From contig CAYTLW010000023.1 in assembly GCA_964438735.1 (NCBI GenBank), positions 1-64,000 on the forward strand: DNA of 64,000 nt. Direction: 5' to 3'. Numbering within the stretch: the stretch's first letter is position 1; the number at the start of each line of letters is the position of its first letter. Shown piece after piece: positions 17,701 to 25,259 of the stretch. Under the pieces are notes generated by a model. It was given only the letters and a program-made list of their open reading frames with translations. It was not told the DNA's origin and searched no databases. Made by a program: the position numbers and the translations under genes. Source of the DNA: CAYTLW01 sp964438735. GTDB taxonomy: Bacteria > Myxococcota_A > UBA9042.

Positions 17701-19900
17701 CAACCGCGTCCGGCGATTGAGCGATGGCGATCTGCTCTTCTTCGGCGGCCGCCAGAACAACCCCGCCAAGGGCGACTCAACGGACATGTTCGCCGTGGGC
17801 ACCGACGCCAACGGCAAGTCGAAGTTCGCCGTTCACATGGACTCGGCGGGCAGCTACGACTACAGCCGCGACGCCGCCGCAGCCAGCGACGGCGGCTTCA
17901 TCACCTGCGCACAGTCCTTCTTTGGCAGCAGCGGCCGATACGACGGCTTCATGACCCGTCATGACGACGCCGGCAACAAGGTCTGGGAGCAGCGCTACGG
18001 CTCGGGCACCGGCAACGGTCTGGACGATATGTGCGGCGCTGTGGTGGCGATGCCGGGCGGCTTCCTGGTGGCCGGTCGCAAGGGTTCACCGGCGGGCAAG
18101 CACTACGGCAAGACGTGGCTGTGGGCCATCAAGGACGCCAACAAGGGGCCGGTGCTCTGGGAGAAGCTGTCCAAGACCGACAACAAGGACGCATTCCTGG
18201 CCCTGACCGCGGTGCCCGGCGGCGGCTGGCTGGCCAGCGGTATGCGCGCCAAGGATCTCAACAGCCCCTACCAGGGATGGCTGTGGCGCCTGGACGGCAA
18301 AGGCGCCCCCCTCTGGAGTCAGCTCTATTCCGGCGGCAGCCACGGCCAGTTCGGCCCGCTCTCCATGCTGCCGGACGGCGGCCTGGTGACGACCATGGAG
18401 GTGGGCTCGGAGAATAAGTGGTCGCATATCATGGTGCGCGCCGACAGGTGGGGCCATCCCTCGTGTAAGAGCGCTGGCGTCTGCGCTACCCCAAAGCCGT
18501 CCAATTGCGACGACGGCAAACCCTGCAACTACGACCTCTGCGACGCCAAGACCGGCTGTACGAGCACCGGCACTCAGCCCGACGGCGCAAGCTGCGATGA
18601 CGGCCAGCCCTGCACCATCGCCACGACCTGCAAGAGCGGCGGCTGCCAGGGCGGCTCACCGGCGTCGGGGGTGTTCGCCGGCCCGGATGGCTATGTCATG
18701 GAGTTGCTCGACGCCCATCCTCTGTCTGATGGCGACATCGCGTGGACCGGCAATCGATACTTCGACTTCAACAGCAAGACCGACGGCTGGCTGATGCGCA
18801 GCGATGGCTCGGGCAAAGAGAAGTTCACCAAGGGCTACAACTACGGCGTCAACAACTACTTCAACCGCTCGATTTTGTTGCCTGGCAACCGCATCGCCAT
18901 CGCCGGCAGCAGCGAACAGGGCAACGTGCTCACCACCGGCAAATACCGGCTATGGATGGGCCTGTACGCCGCGGACGGGACCGTCATCTGGCAGGGCACC
19001 AAGCATCCCAACGAAGGCAGCAACTCCCTGCGTGGACTCGCAGTTCGACCAGATGGCATGTTGATTGCTGTGGGCGGCATCAACAGCAATGGCAAGAGCA
19101 CGGCGCCGATGGTCGCCGTGGATCTCAACGGCAACGTCAAGTGGTCGGTGGAACACGACGGGACCAAGTACGATCTGGCTTCCGACGTCGCGATCGGCAA
19201 CGACGGCCAGATGTACGTGGTCGGCCAATCCGCCAGCGCTGGCAACGGCGGCAACGATGGCTGGCTCTTCGCCACCGACGCGACCGGAAAAATGCTCTGG
19301 CAGAAGCACCACGGCGGCGTATTGAGCGACACATTCAAGCGTGTCGTAGCCACCCCCACCGGAGCCATCGCCTGGGGCACGCGCCCCACAAATAAGGGTG
19401 TTGATCTCTGGCTGTTGGCCAGCGATGCCAAGGGCGCCGTGCAGTGGCAACAATTCCTGCCGGGCGGCGTATCCGGCAACGCCAGCGGACTGCGACGCCT
19501 GAGCACCGGTGAACTTCTTGGCAGCGCCACGTCGCGACCCGCTTCGGGCAAACCTCAACTGGGGCTGTTGTTGCGCATGGATGCCAAAGGCGCGTTGTTG
19601 GGGCTGCACCAGCACAGCCTGAAGAATCCGGCCGATGGCAAGCCCCTGGACATGTTTCTGCACAACGTCGTGCCACTGGGCGACGGCAGACTGGCGCTGC
19701 CCGGCGGCGCGTACGTGCCCGGCAAGCAACGCGGCTGGCGGGCCGTGACCGACCGATGGGGCAACGCCACCTGCCACGCAGGGTGTGCCGGCTCCAGTTG
19801 GTCCGTATGCGATGACGGCAAGAAGTGCACGTTGGATTCCTGCGACGCCAGCACAGGCAAATGCGCCCACCAACCCTCCCCGGCGGCAGGCTGCCCATAG
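14726..19900 (+). CDS. 1724-residue modular cell-surface lipoprotein (Asp/Ala-rich stalk, Cys-rich repeats, propeller-like modules)
   Basis: I start it at 14726, after GGGGAGGG. An ATG 30 bp upstream is in frame, but the later start gives a compact lipoprotein signal ending LLLLGAGC. Residues about 50-275 are low-complexity Asp/Ala, probably a flexible Ca-binding stalk. Then come Cys-rich repeats of the DDGNACTTVDTC / CDDGKPCTVDGC type, alternating three times with roughly 350-residue propeller-like segments rich in short GG-W-L-A-G and WLLASD repeats. Each large module ends in W-G-[HN]-x-x-C (near nt 16990, 18450 and 19757). A final short Cys-rich segment closes the protein. It is a predicted outer-surface adhesin or binding protein of a type common in Myxococcota; the ligand is unknown. 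Confidence 0.8.
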   Translation: MRDSGQRPAVPSRLLGMLLLLGAGCAGDRAGEESFKYATAEQLEAAADIAETADMEADLKVADEQTTPDATAQTDAAQADAKVDAATPVDSGQDTVADATGDAGATDSSADAATLDAANPDDGAGALDGAADGTWVDAGQLDGASVDVASVDGGPADGAGDAAGDASTDAAMTDAASDAAGGDGSTTDAAAGDGGAIDVADKTDTTSDAAPVDASADGSADAAAADGGPADSGAADGGMTDAGPADGAQEDAASDDGSQADGGGVDAGPCGALKDGDACDDGNACTTVDTCKAGSCQGGKAPNCDDGKPCTVDGCDKAKGCTHVAAKDGQPCDDGDLCTAKDGCKAGICAPGKALVCTDGNTCTTDSCDKAKGCVHKASKDGVKCDDGSACTVGDGCASGSCKAGPGQVFASALPPVSQLRSVVARQGGGWLAVGDRDKAGGQKQEAILVAFDDSGKAQWTIAPADGDKARGVGVLQLKGGDIVIAATVESPVPSAALIRVDSKGKNNTQYGLFMSGYIKPTLAAMASDGAGGAFFVGQATDQTMPNTGIDGWLVRTNSDLKTTWQSTWGDKDGDGFNGVVAIAGGAAAVGTTQVKGVAQGWALRVDKDGKSMWQKSWPGKGVGGLSSVAATDQGGLVMAGTSGVKVSDRPWLLAVDGKGELTWQQHLDKLINGGALSIAVHNDGSLALAGHIPSASWLARTTATGGLLWHQTWMGGVGDRAATVLPLANGGLLVAGQRTTSGKIHGVLQRTDAWGHDDCAEVGKCLDPALKKCDDNKPCTGDLCHGKTGCSHKPLGGGLPYGGGKLCYAGSCELPKCASAKDCSDGDVCTDDVCVVATGTCKNPQNTADCDDGNACTLGEACANGICAGGKGRLFSGPLKADKTRSVLGGWAAADGSLRWFGHTVDKVKGNRGLVASTDFSGQPTGEQLYGDGGDHSLRSALPLTDGGAIYCGIAPDQQDKKFSGVWRMRVDAAGKVVWQHTFSDGKSTWCNRVRRLSDGDLLFFGGRQNNPAKGDSTDMFAVGTDANGKSKFAVHMDSAGSYDYSRDAAAASDGGFITCAQSFFGSSGRYDGFMTRHDDAGNKVWEQRYGSGTGNGLDDMCGAVVAMPGGFLVAGRKGSPAGKHYGKTWLWAIKDANKGPVLWEKLSKTDNKDAFLALTAVPGGGWLASGMRAKDLNSPYQGWLWRLDGKGAPLWSQLYSGGSHGQFGPLSMLPDGGLVTTMEVGSENKWSHIMVRADRWGHPSCKSAGVCATPKPSNCDDGKPCNYDLCDAKTGCTSTGTQPDGASCDDGQPCTIATTCKSGGCQGGSPASGVFAGPDGYVMELLDAHPLSDGDIAWTGNRYFDFNSKTDGWLMRSDGSGKEKFTKGYNYGVNNYFNRSILLPGNRIAIAGSSEQGNVLTTGKYRLWMGLYAADGTVIWQGTKHPNEGSNSLRGLAVRPDGMLIAVGGINSNGKSTAPMVAVDLNGNVKWSVEHDGTKYDLASDVAIGNDGQMYVVGQSASAGNGGNDGWLFATDATGKMLWQKHHGGVLSDTFKRVVATPTGAIAWGTRPTNKGVDLWLLASDAKGAVQWQQFLPGGVSGNASGLRRLSTGELLGSATSRPASGKPQLGLLLRMDAKGALLGLHQHSLKNPADGKPLDMFLHNVVPLGDGRLALPGGAYVPGKQRGWRAVTDRWGNATCHAGCAGSSWSVCDDGKKCTLDSCDASTGKCAHQPSPAAGCP

Positions 19901-19992
19901 GGTTTGGAATACGCATCCCGACAAGTTGGTTGATTTGCGCGCCAAAGCGGAATAAACAGGCGCCCCGGAACTGACGACCAAGGAGCTTCGCC

Positions 19993-21042
19993 ATGACTTT
20001 CAATGCCAACGCCAGCATGACCCTCATGTGGCGCACCACCTTCGTACTCATCGCCACCGTGGCGCTGCTCGCCTCCTGCGACAAGACCGACGGCAAGGCC
20101 GCCGACCCCGCCGCCGCCAAGGCGCCTGCTGCCGCCGCTGCTGCCGCGGTCGACACGGCCGGCGCCACCAAGGCCGACTGCGACGCCTACGCCAAGTCCC
20201 TCTGTGGCATGGCCGGCGAGAAGTCGGGTACCTGCACAAACATCAAGGATGTGCTGGCGCTCCTGCCGCCGGCCGCCTGCAAGACCGGCCTGGCCAACAT
20301 CGAGCACAGCCGCCCCCTGATCGCCGCCAAGGGCAAGGTCTGCGACGAGCTGGTCAAGAAGCTCTGTGGTGACCTGGGCACCGAGACCGAGACCTGCAAG
20401 ATGGTCACCGAGAAGACCAAGCAGTTCCCGCCCGATCGCTGCGAGCAGATGATGAAGGACTACGGCAAGGTCCTCGCTCAGCTCAAGCAGATGGAAGCGG
20501 CCAACAAGCCGCTGACGGCCGACAAGATCGCCGCCATCAGCAAGCCTGGCGCTGGCGAGCATGGTCCCCAGGACGCCAAGGCCACCCTGGTGGAGTTCTC
20601 TGACTTCCAGTGCCCCTACTGCTCGCGTGCGGCCAACGCTTCGAACGAGCTCAAGAAGAAGTACGGCGACAAGGTGCGCATCATCTTCCGCCAGTTCCCG
20701 CTCAGCTTCCACAAGGAGGCCCACCTGGCCGGCCAGGCTTCGCTGGCGGCGAAGGCTGAGGGCAAGTTCTGGGAGTACCACGACCTGCTCTTCGCCAATC
20801 AGAAGGCGCTCAAGCGGCCCGACCTGGAGAAGTACGCCAAGCAGCTCGGCCTGAACATGGCCAAGTTCAAGAAGGCGCTCGACGACGGCACCTACAAGGC
20901 CGCGGTCGACGCCGACCTGGCCGTGGGCAAGTCGGTCGCCGTGCAGGGTACGCCGACCATGTTCCTCAACGGCAAGCGGGTCAGCAATCCCGGTGACGCC
21001 AGCGCCATCGGCAAAGAGATCGACGCCATCCTGGCCAAGTAG
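19993..21042 (+). CDS. DsbA-like thioredoxin-fold lipoprotein
   Basis: 349 residues with a lipoprotein signal (FVLIATVALLASC) and AAGGAG just before the ATG. After an Ala-rich linker, residues about 50-165 contain two related Cys-rich helical segments (CDAYAKSLC ... GTC and CDELVKKLC ... ETC). The C-terminal domain (about 185-349) is DsbA/Thioredoxin_4: VEFSDFQCPYCSRA with the redox pair C207 and C210, RQFPLSFHKEA, and the cis-Pro loop VQGTPTMFLNG. It is likely a periplasmic disulfide oxidase, isomerase or reductase. In this window it could serve the many CXXCH cytochromes and Cys-rich surface proteins, which is an inference. It converges with the radical SAM gene. Confidence 0.9.
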   Translation: MTFNANASMTLMWRTTFVLIATVALLASCDKTDGKAADPAAAKAPAAAAAAAVDTAGATKADCDAYAKSLCGMAGEKSGTCTNIKDVLALLPPAACKTGLANIEHSRPLIAAKGKVCDELVKKLCGDLGTETETCKMVTEKTKQFPPDRCEQMMKDYGKVLAQLKQMEAANKPLTADKIAAISKPGAGEHGPQDAKATLVEFSDFQCPYCSRAANASNELKKKYGDKVRIIFRQFPLSFHKEAHLAGQASLAAKAEGKFWEYHDLLFANQKALKRPDLEKYAKQLGLNMAKFKKALDDGTYKAAVDADLAVGKSVAVQGTPTMFLNGKRVSNPGDASAIGKEIDAILAK

Positions 21043-21059
21043 CCGTCGCGTCGTCGGGG

Positions 21060-21992
21060 CTACAGAATCATTCCCTTGTGGTCGTAGCCAGCCGCCTCCT
21101 CGGCGGTGATGGCAGCGATCCCCTCTGTGCCATGCAGGCGCGCGATTTCGCTGCGCACACCACGGCAGGGACCCTTCAGCGCGCACTCCTGGCAGGCGGC
21201 GATCCAGGCCGCCTCTTCCATGGGCGAGTCCTGCAGCATGAAGCCACGATCGCCGGGGTTGGCGACGAACATGGCGGTACCGATCACGTCGAAGTGCATG
21301 GGCCAATGCTCGGCCGGCACCAGGCAATGGGGCGTATGCAGCGAGCAGAGGGTCGCGTTTCGAGCCAGGGCCTCGTCGCGCGCCCTGGCCACATAGGGCA
21401 TCGCATCGACCAGCGGCGGCACCAGCTCGGCGAGCTCCGCCGCGTCGCTGTCGGCCAGTGAGAACAGCCAGATGTTGAAGTGCACCAGCCCGCGATCGGC
21501 GTACGAAGCGACGATCTCCGGCAGCTCGCGGTAGTTGCGCGACGTCATGAGCACGTCGCCCTCCAGGCGAATTGGCTGCCTGGCGAGCAGGCCGACGGCC
21601 TTGTGCAACAGGGCGTGGGAGCCGGCCAGGCCGTTGAGCTCGTCGTGCAGCTCGGCGTCCAGGCTCTTGAGCAGCAATCCGACCTCATTCATCCCCGCGG
21701 CGACCGCCTTGTCGACCATCTGCGGATAGGACATCAGCAGGCCGTTGGTCTGCACCTTGAGTCGTCGATAGCCCAGGCGATGGGCCACGCGAAGGGTCTT
21801 GAGGAAGTCCCGCCGAAGGGTCGGCTCACCACCGCCCAGCCACAACGCGGTGGCGCCGCGGCTGCGGCCGAACTTCAGCCAGCGCAGCAGCTCGACCCAG
21901 TCCATCTGCATGGCGGGGTCGGCATCGCAGCTGAAGCAGCCCGGGCAGCGGCAGTTGCAGGCGAATCCGGGCGCGATCTCGATCCAGCGCAT
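21060..21992 (-). CDS. Radical SAM protein with C-terminal cysteine cluster
   Basis: 310 residues from the ATG at 21992, which has GGGAGG upstream and lies 22 bp after the DUF483 gene. An in-frame start 27 codons earlier would overlap that gene. The radical SAM 4Fe-4S motif CX3CX2C appears at the very start (FACNCRCPGCFSC), followed by LWLGGGEPTL and LKVQTNGL, both family core motifs. Near the C-terminus C-x2-C-x4-C (ACQECALKGPC) suggests an auxiliary cluster, as in SPASM-type proteins, though short. It probably modifies a peptide or cofactor. The coupling to a DUF483 protein suggests they act together. Confidence 0.85.
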   Translation of the reverse strand: MRWIEIAPGFACNCRCPGCFSCDADPAMQMDWVELLRWLKFGRSRGATALWLGGGEPTLRRDFLKTLRVAHRLGYRRLKVQTNGLLMSYPQMVDKAVAAGMNEVGLLLKSLDAELHDELNGLAGSHALLHKAVGLLARQPIRLEGDVLMTSRNYRELPEIVASYADRGLVHFNIWLFSLADSDAAELAELVPPLVDAMPYVARARDEALARNATLCSLHTPHCLVPAEHWPMHFDVIGTAMFVANPGDRGFMLQDSPMEEAAWIAACQECALKGPCRGVRSEIARLHGTEGIAAITAEEAAGYDHKGMIL

Positions 21993-22014
21993 GGGCCTCC
22001 CGGGGCCAGGGGCC

Positions 22015-23130
22015 TCAGCCCGGGTCCGCCACTGGCTGTTCGGAGGACTGCGACAGCAGGTCAGCCCAGTCATTGCCCCAGGGCTGCAGCGCCGTCAGCA
22101 CCGGCGGCACGCCCCCGGACAGCCGCCATGAACGCAGCACGGTGTCGCCAGACGCCACGACCAGCGCGCCGTCTACCACCTCCAGGGCATCGCCACGGTC
22201 CAGCCAGGGCAGCAGGTGGCTGGCGAAGAGGCGCTGGATGTCGGCCACTTCGGCATCGGGGAAGACGTTGACGGTCGCCCGCTGATAGCGCAGCCGATCG
22301 CCATCGAAGCGACCCTCGAAGTGCACGAAGAAGGGCAGCCGCCAGAACAGACACGGTCGCTCCAGCTGGCGCCGCACCTCGCCGAGGTGTTGCGGTCGAA
22401 CGCGCGCCAGGGCCGTGGCCGTGCGCGTGGCATAGGCGATGGCGGCTTCGCAGTGCATGTCACAGGGGTAGAAACCCAGCAGCTCGTGGTTGCTCAGCGG
22501 GTTGAGCGCCGGGTGGCCGGGGTTGTCCACCGACGCCGTGGCCGCCAGCCGGCGACAGGCTTCGTCATTGATGTCGTCCTGGTCGTCCCGACAGCGCTCG
22601 AAGTCGGCCGCAAAGGCGTCAATACAACACTGCGGGAAGCCGAGCAGCGCGCCGGTGTCGTGGATGTTGGCCGGGTCGCGCTCTTCGATCTCCAGCAGGC
22701 GACGCGCGCTGTCGTCGCGCGAGGCGTAGATGCAGACCAACGCCTTGGCCATGCGATCGCTGGCGCCGCGCTCCAGGGGCTGGCTGCGCAGGGCGAGGTA
22801 GTCCTTCTGGTACTGCGGGCCGACCACCAGGTTGTAGTGACCGCCATATCGGCGGGTGAAGCGCATGGCCTGCTCGATCGGGATGTCCTCGAACTTGACC
22901 ACCGGCTTGAGGTTGGCCGCCAACATGGCCAACTCGGCCGCCTTGAAGCCACGAAAGCTCAGGTCGCTGGCCATGGAAGCGTCGAGCAGATCGGCGTCAG
23001 CGAAGCCCTGGGCGGGGTCCAGATCCAGACCGGTCACGGCCGCCAGCAACGCATTGGCATCGCCATGACGGCCATCGGCCACCGCCTGGCGCAACTCTCC
23101 ATAGATCCGGCTGAGCTCGTATTTCTGCAT
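22015..23130 (-). CDS. DUF483 domain protein
   Basis: 371 residues, no signal peptide. The diagnostic DUF483 motif LLGFPQCCIDAF lies mid-protein with its Cys-Cys pair, and further Cys/His occur in LLGFYPCDMHCEAA. The C-terminal third contains an LPFFVHFEGRFDG segment and beta-rich sequence. The biochemical role of DUF483 is not known. The conserved Cys pair and the radical SAM gene directly downstream on the same strand suggest a two-gene modification system. It is divergent from arsR with 167 bp between the starts. Confidence 0.75.
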   Translation of the reverse strand: MQKYELSRIYGELRQAVADGRHGDANALLAAVTGLDLDPAQGFADADLLDASMASDLSFRGFKAAELAMLAANLKPVVKFEDIPIEQAMRFTRRYGGHYNLVVGPQYQKDYLALRSQPLERGASDRMAKALVCIYASRDDSARRLLEIEERDPANIHDTGALLGFPQCCIDAFAADFERCRDDQDDINDEACRRLAATASVDNPGHPALNPLSNHELLGFYPCDMHCEAAIAYATRTATALARVRPQHLGEVRRQLERPCLFWRLPFFVHFEGRFDGDRLRYQRATVNVFPDAEVADIQRLFASHLLPWLDRGDALEVVDGALVVASGDTVLRSWRLSGGVPPVLTALQPWGNDWADLLSQSSEQPVADPG

Positions 23131-23244
23131 CGTCGACGGCGCCCGGCTCCGGGTCAGGGGACCGTTGGCGGCAGCGCCGCACCGCTACCTGGGGGTAAGC
23201 ATCGCAGATTATGGGGCAGCGGGCCAGATGTGGCGGCCCGCCCC

Positions 23245-23272
23245 TTGACAAGGAACCAGCCGCAGTTATATT
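23245..23272 (+). promoter_or_regulatory. Promoter of arsR-arsM
   Basis: A consensus TTGACA at 23245-23250 is followed by a 16-bp spacer and TATATT at 23267-23272. It lies about 25 bp before the arsR start and is one of the few AT-rich spots nearby. The right half touches the putative operator palindrome, which fits repression by ArsR. Confidence 0.7.
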
Positions 23273-23296
23273 TGCATGTAGACGCAAGGATGCAAA
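23271..23296. promoter_or_regulatory. Candidate ArsR operator (inverted repeat)
   Basis: TTTGCAT (23271-23277) and ATGCAAA (23290-23296) form a perfect 7-bp inverted repeat separated by 12 bp. It starts inside the -10 element and ends just before the arsR ATG. ArsR-family repressors bind imperfect or perfect dyads overlapping the promoter, so autoregulation is likely. Confidence 0.6.
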
Positions 23297-23297
23297 C

Positions 23298-23705
23298 ATG
23301 AACAATCCAGAAGCCACATCCAAGACCGAAACAGCGCCCACCTGCTGCGATATCACCGACTGGCAGGGCTCCGCGTCGCGCTTCTTCAAGGCGCTGGCCG
23401 AGCCCAACCGGGTGTCCATCCTCAGTCGCCTGGCCGCAGCCTGCGGTCCGCAGACCGTGGGCGACGTGGCCGACTGCTGCACCATCGACATGTCGGTGGT
23501 CTCTCGTCACCTGGCGACCCTGCGCGAGGCCGGCATCGTGGTCGCCGAAAAGCGCGGTCGCAAGGTCCATTACTCGGTGCGCTACGAAGAGGTCGTGCGC
23601 ACCCTTCGCGTGCTCGCCGACGCCATTGAGGACTGCTGTGTGTCCCCGGCGTCGACGTGCTGCCCCCCCTCCGCGGACGCGGAGACCATCAAGGAGACAT
23701 CATGA
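23298..23705 (+). CDS. arsR: ArsR-family metalloid-responsive repressor
   Basis: 135 residues from the ATG just after the operator dyad; the frame is open upstream but without coding character. It is a winged helix DNA-binding protein: FFKALAEPNRVSILSRL, then the recognition helix DMSVVSRHLATLREAGIV and the wing EKRGRKVHYSV. Candidate As(III)-binding cysteines are the pair in DVADCCTID near the recognition helix, plus an unusual Cys-rich N-terminus (TCCD) and tail (DCC, STCCPP). It should repress arsR-arsM until arsenite or a related thiophilic metalloid binds. Its stop overlaps the arsM start (ATGA). Confidence 0.9.
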   Translation: MNNPEATSKTETAPTCCDITDWQGSASRFFKALAEPNRVSILSRLAAACGPQTVGDVADCCTIDMSVVSRHLATLREAGIVVAEKRGRKVHYSVRYEEVVRTLRVLADAIEDCCVSPASTCCPPSADAETIKETS

Positions 23706-24601
23706 GTCCCACCACTCCCACCAGCGCGCCCCAGGCGCCCACCGCCGAAGATCTACGCGACGACGTGCGCAAGGCCTATACCCGCGCCGTCAGCGAGCCC
23801 GAGGCCGGCTGCTGCACCCCGACCTGCTGCGGCCCAACCTCTGAGGTCGAACCCACCGCCCAGAAGGGCGTGGCCGCCAAGATCGCGGGCTACGGAGACA
23901 GCGAGCTCAACGAGCTGCCGGCCGACGCCGTCGCCAACTCCTTCGGCTGCGGCAACCCTGTCGCGTTCGCAGGGGTCGGCTCCGGAGAGGTTGTCGTCGA
24001 CCTGGGCTCGGGCGCCGGCATCGACATCCTGCTCGCCGGACGCCTGGTCGGCCCCAAGGGCCACGTCATCGGCGTCGACATGACCGACGAGATGATCGCT
24101 CGCGCCCGCCAGAACGTCGCCGACGCACAGATGCCTCACGTCGAGGTTCGCAAGGGCATCATCGAGGAGTTGCCGGTCGAGGACGACGTGGCCGACCACG
24201 TGATCTCGAACTGCGTGATCAACCTGTCGCCGGAAAAGGAGCGCGTCTTCAAGGAGATCACCCGCGTGCTCAAGCCCGGCGGGCGGATCTCAGTGTCCGA
24301 CATCGTGGTCGAGGGCCTGCCCGATTGGGCCTTGAATTCGGCCGCCATGCGCAGCAGCTGCGTCGCCGGCGCCATCTCCGAGGTGGACTACGTCGCGGGA
24401 CTGAAGGCGGCGGGCCTGGTGGATGTGGAGGTCACGGACCGTCTGGTCTACGACGCCGACACCGTGGCCGCGTTCGTGCAGTCCGAAGTGGACGTCGCCG
24501 CGTTTGGGTTGGACGAAGACACCCTTCGCATGGCCGCCGAACAGCTCGTCGGCAAGGTGTGGAGCGCCCGCTTCGTGGCCCGTAAGCCGCTGGCCGACTG
24601 A
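23702..24601 (+). CDS. arsM: Arsenite S-adenosylmethionine methyltransferase
   Basis: 299 residues, coupled to arsR by a 4-bp overlap with AAGGAG upstream. SAM-binding motif I is VVVDLGSGAGID. The three cysteines that bind As(III) in characterised ArsM enzymes are all present in their usual contexts: C83 (FGCGNPVAFA), C171 (SNCVINLSPEK) and C220 (SSCVAGAISE). An extra N-terminal Cys cluster (GCCTPTCCGP) could pre-bind metalloid. The reaction converts arsenite to methylated, partly volatile arsenicals. No arsB/acr3 or arsC is in the window, so detoxification here relies on methylation or on pumps elsewhere. Confidence 0.95.
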   Translation: MSPTTPTSAPQAPTAEDLRDDVRKAYTRAVSEPEAGCCTPTCCGPTSEVEPTAQKGVAAKIAGYGDSELNELPADAVANSFGCGNPVAFAGVGSGEVVVDLGSGAGIDILLAGRLVGPKGHVIGVDMTDEMIARARQNVADAQMPHVEVRKGIIEELPVEDDVADHVISNCVINLSPEKERVFKEITRVLKPGGRISVSDIVVEGLPDWALNSAAMRSSCVAGAISEVDYVAGLKAAGLVDVEVTDRLVYDADTVAAFVQSEVDVAAFGLDEDTLRMAAEQLVGKVWSARFVARKPLAD

Positions 24602-24674
24602 AGCGCTCCATCCTGCGCTCCGAGCCCACCGGTCGCTGTCACCAAGGCTTGGCGTTCAGGGTTGTCCGGCGCCT

Positions 24675-25193
24675 TCAGGGGCGCTTGGCGGGGGTGACGG
24701 GCTTGATGACTCTGGCGGCAGCGCGGGCGCGGCGAGCTTCGTCGGCCTGCAGCCAGCGGTCATAGGCCCGACGCTCCATCAGGTACTTGTAGCGCGACTC
24801 CTCGCGCCAGACCTCGGCCAGTCGAAAGAGCACATCGGCCTTCTTCTCGTTCGGCAGAATGCGCGAGGCGGCCAGCTTCTCCAGCTGCAGGATCATGGCC
24901 CGGCGGATGGTCGCCTTGCGCTCCAGCAATCGCAATGTCCGCGCGTTGAGGCCGTCTGGCTGTGCGCCATGCCAATCGATGGTCCCTTTGCGCAGTCCCG
25001 CTGGCTGGCTCGCCGGCGCGGTTTTGGCCGGCGCTCGCATCCACCGCGCATCGATCAACGAAGGCTTGCGGTCGACCTTCTTTCGCTTGTGCATCCGGCC
25101 GCGATCGGCCGGTGAGGCGGCATCGGTCGTGGCGGGCAGGCCCGACAGGATCAGGGCGAGGGCCACGAAAGTAGCGGCGGCGGCGTGATGCAT
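24675..25193 (-). CDS. Small secreted protein resembling the N-terminus of TPR proteins
   Basis: 172 residues with an N-terminal signal peptide (MHHAAAATFVALALILSGLP, cleavage near TTDA). A basic linker leads to helical sequence (NEKKADVLFRLAEVWREESRYKYLMERRAYDRWL). The KADVLFRLAEVWREES segment is typical of the first repeat in deltaproteobacterial tetratricopeptide proteins tied to the envelope or gliding. Those are several times longer, so this may be a short or truncated relative. It lies 66 bp downstream of the TIGR03790 gene on the same strand. Function unknown. Confidence 0.6.
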   Translation of the reverse strand: MHHAAAATFVALALILSGLPATTDAASPADRGRMHKRKKVDRKPSLIDARWMRAPAKTAPASQPAGLRKGTIDWHGAQPDGLNARTLRLLERKATIRRAMILQLEKLAASRILPNEKKADVLFRLAEVWREESRYKYLMERRAYDRWLQADEARRARAAARVIKPVTPAKRP

Positions 25194-25259
25194 GGGGCGC
25201 TCCGGACAGATCTCGGCGGGGGCCGGTCCAGGCACAGACGCACGAGCTCGTCGGAGGAT

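Noticed and set aside
21039..21063. A 6-bp dyad (GTAGCC/GGCTAC) across the two convergent stop codons
   Set aside because: The short stem, 13-base loop and lack of a T run make it too weak to call a bidirectional terminator.
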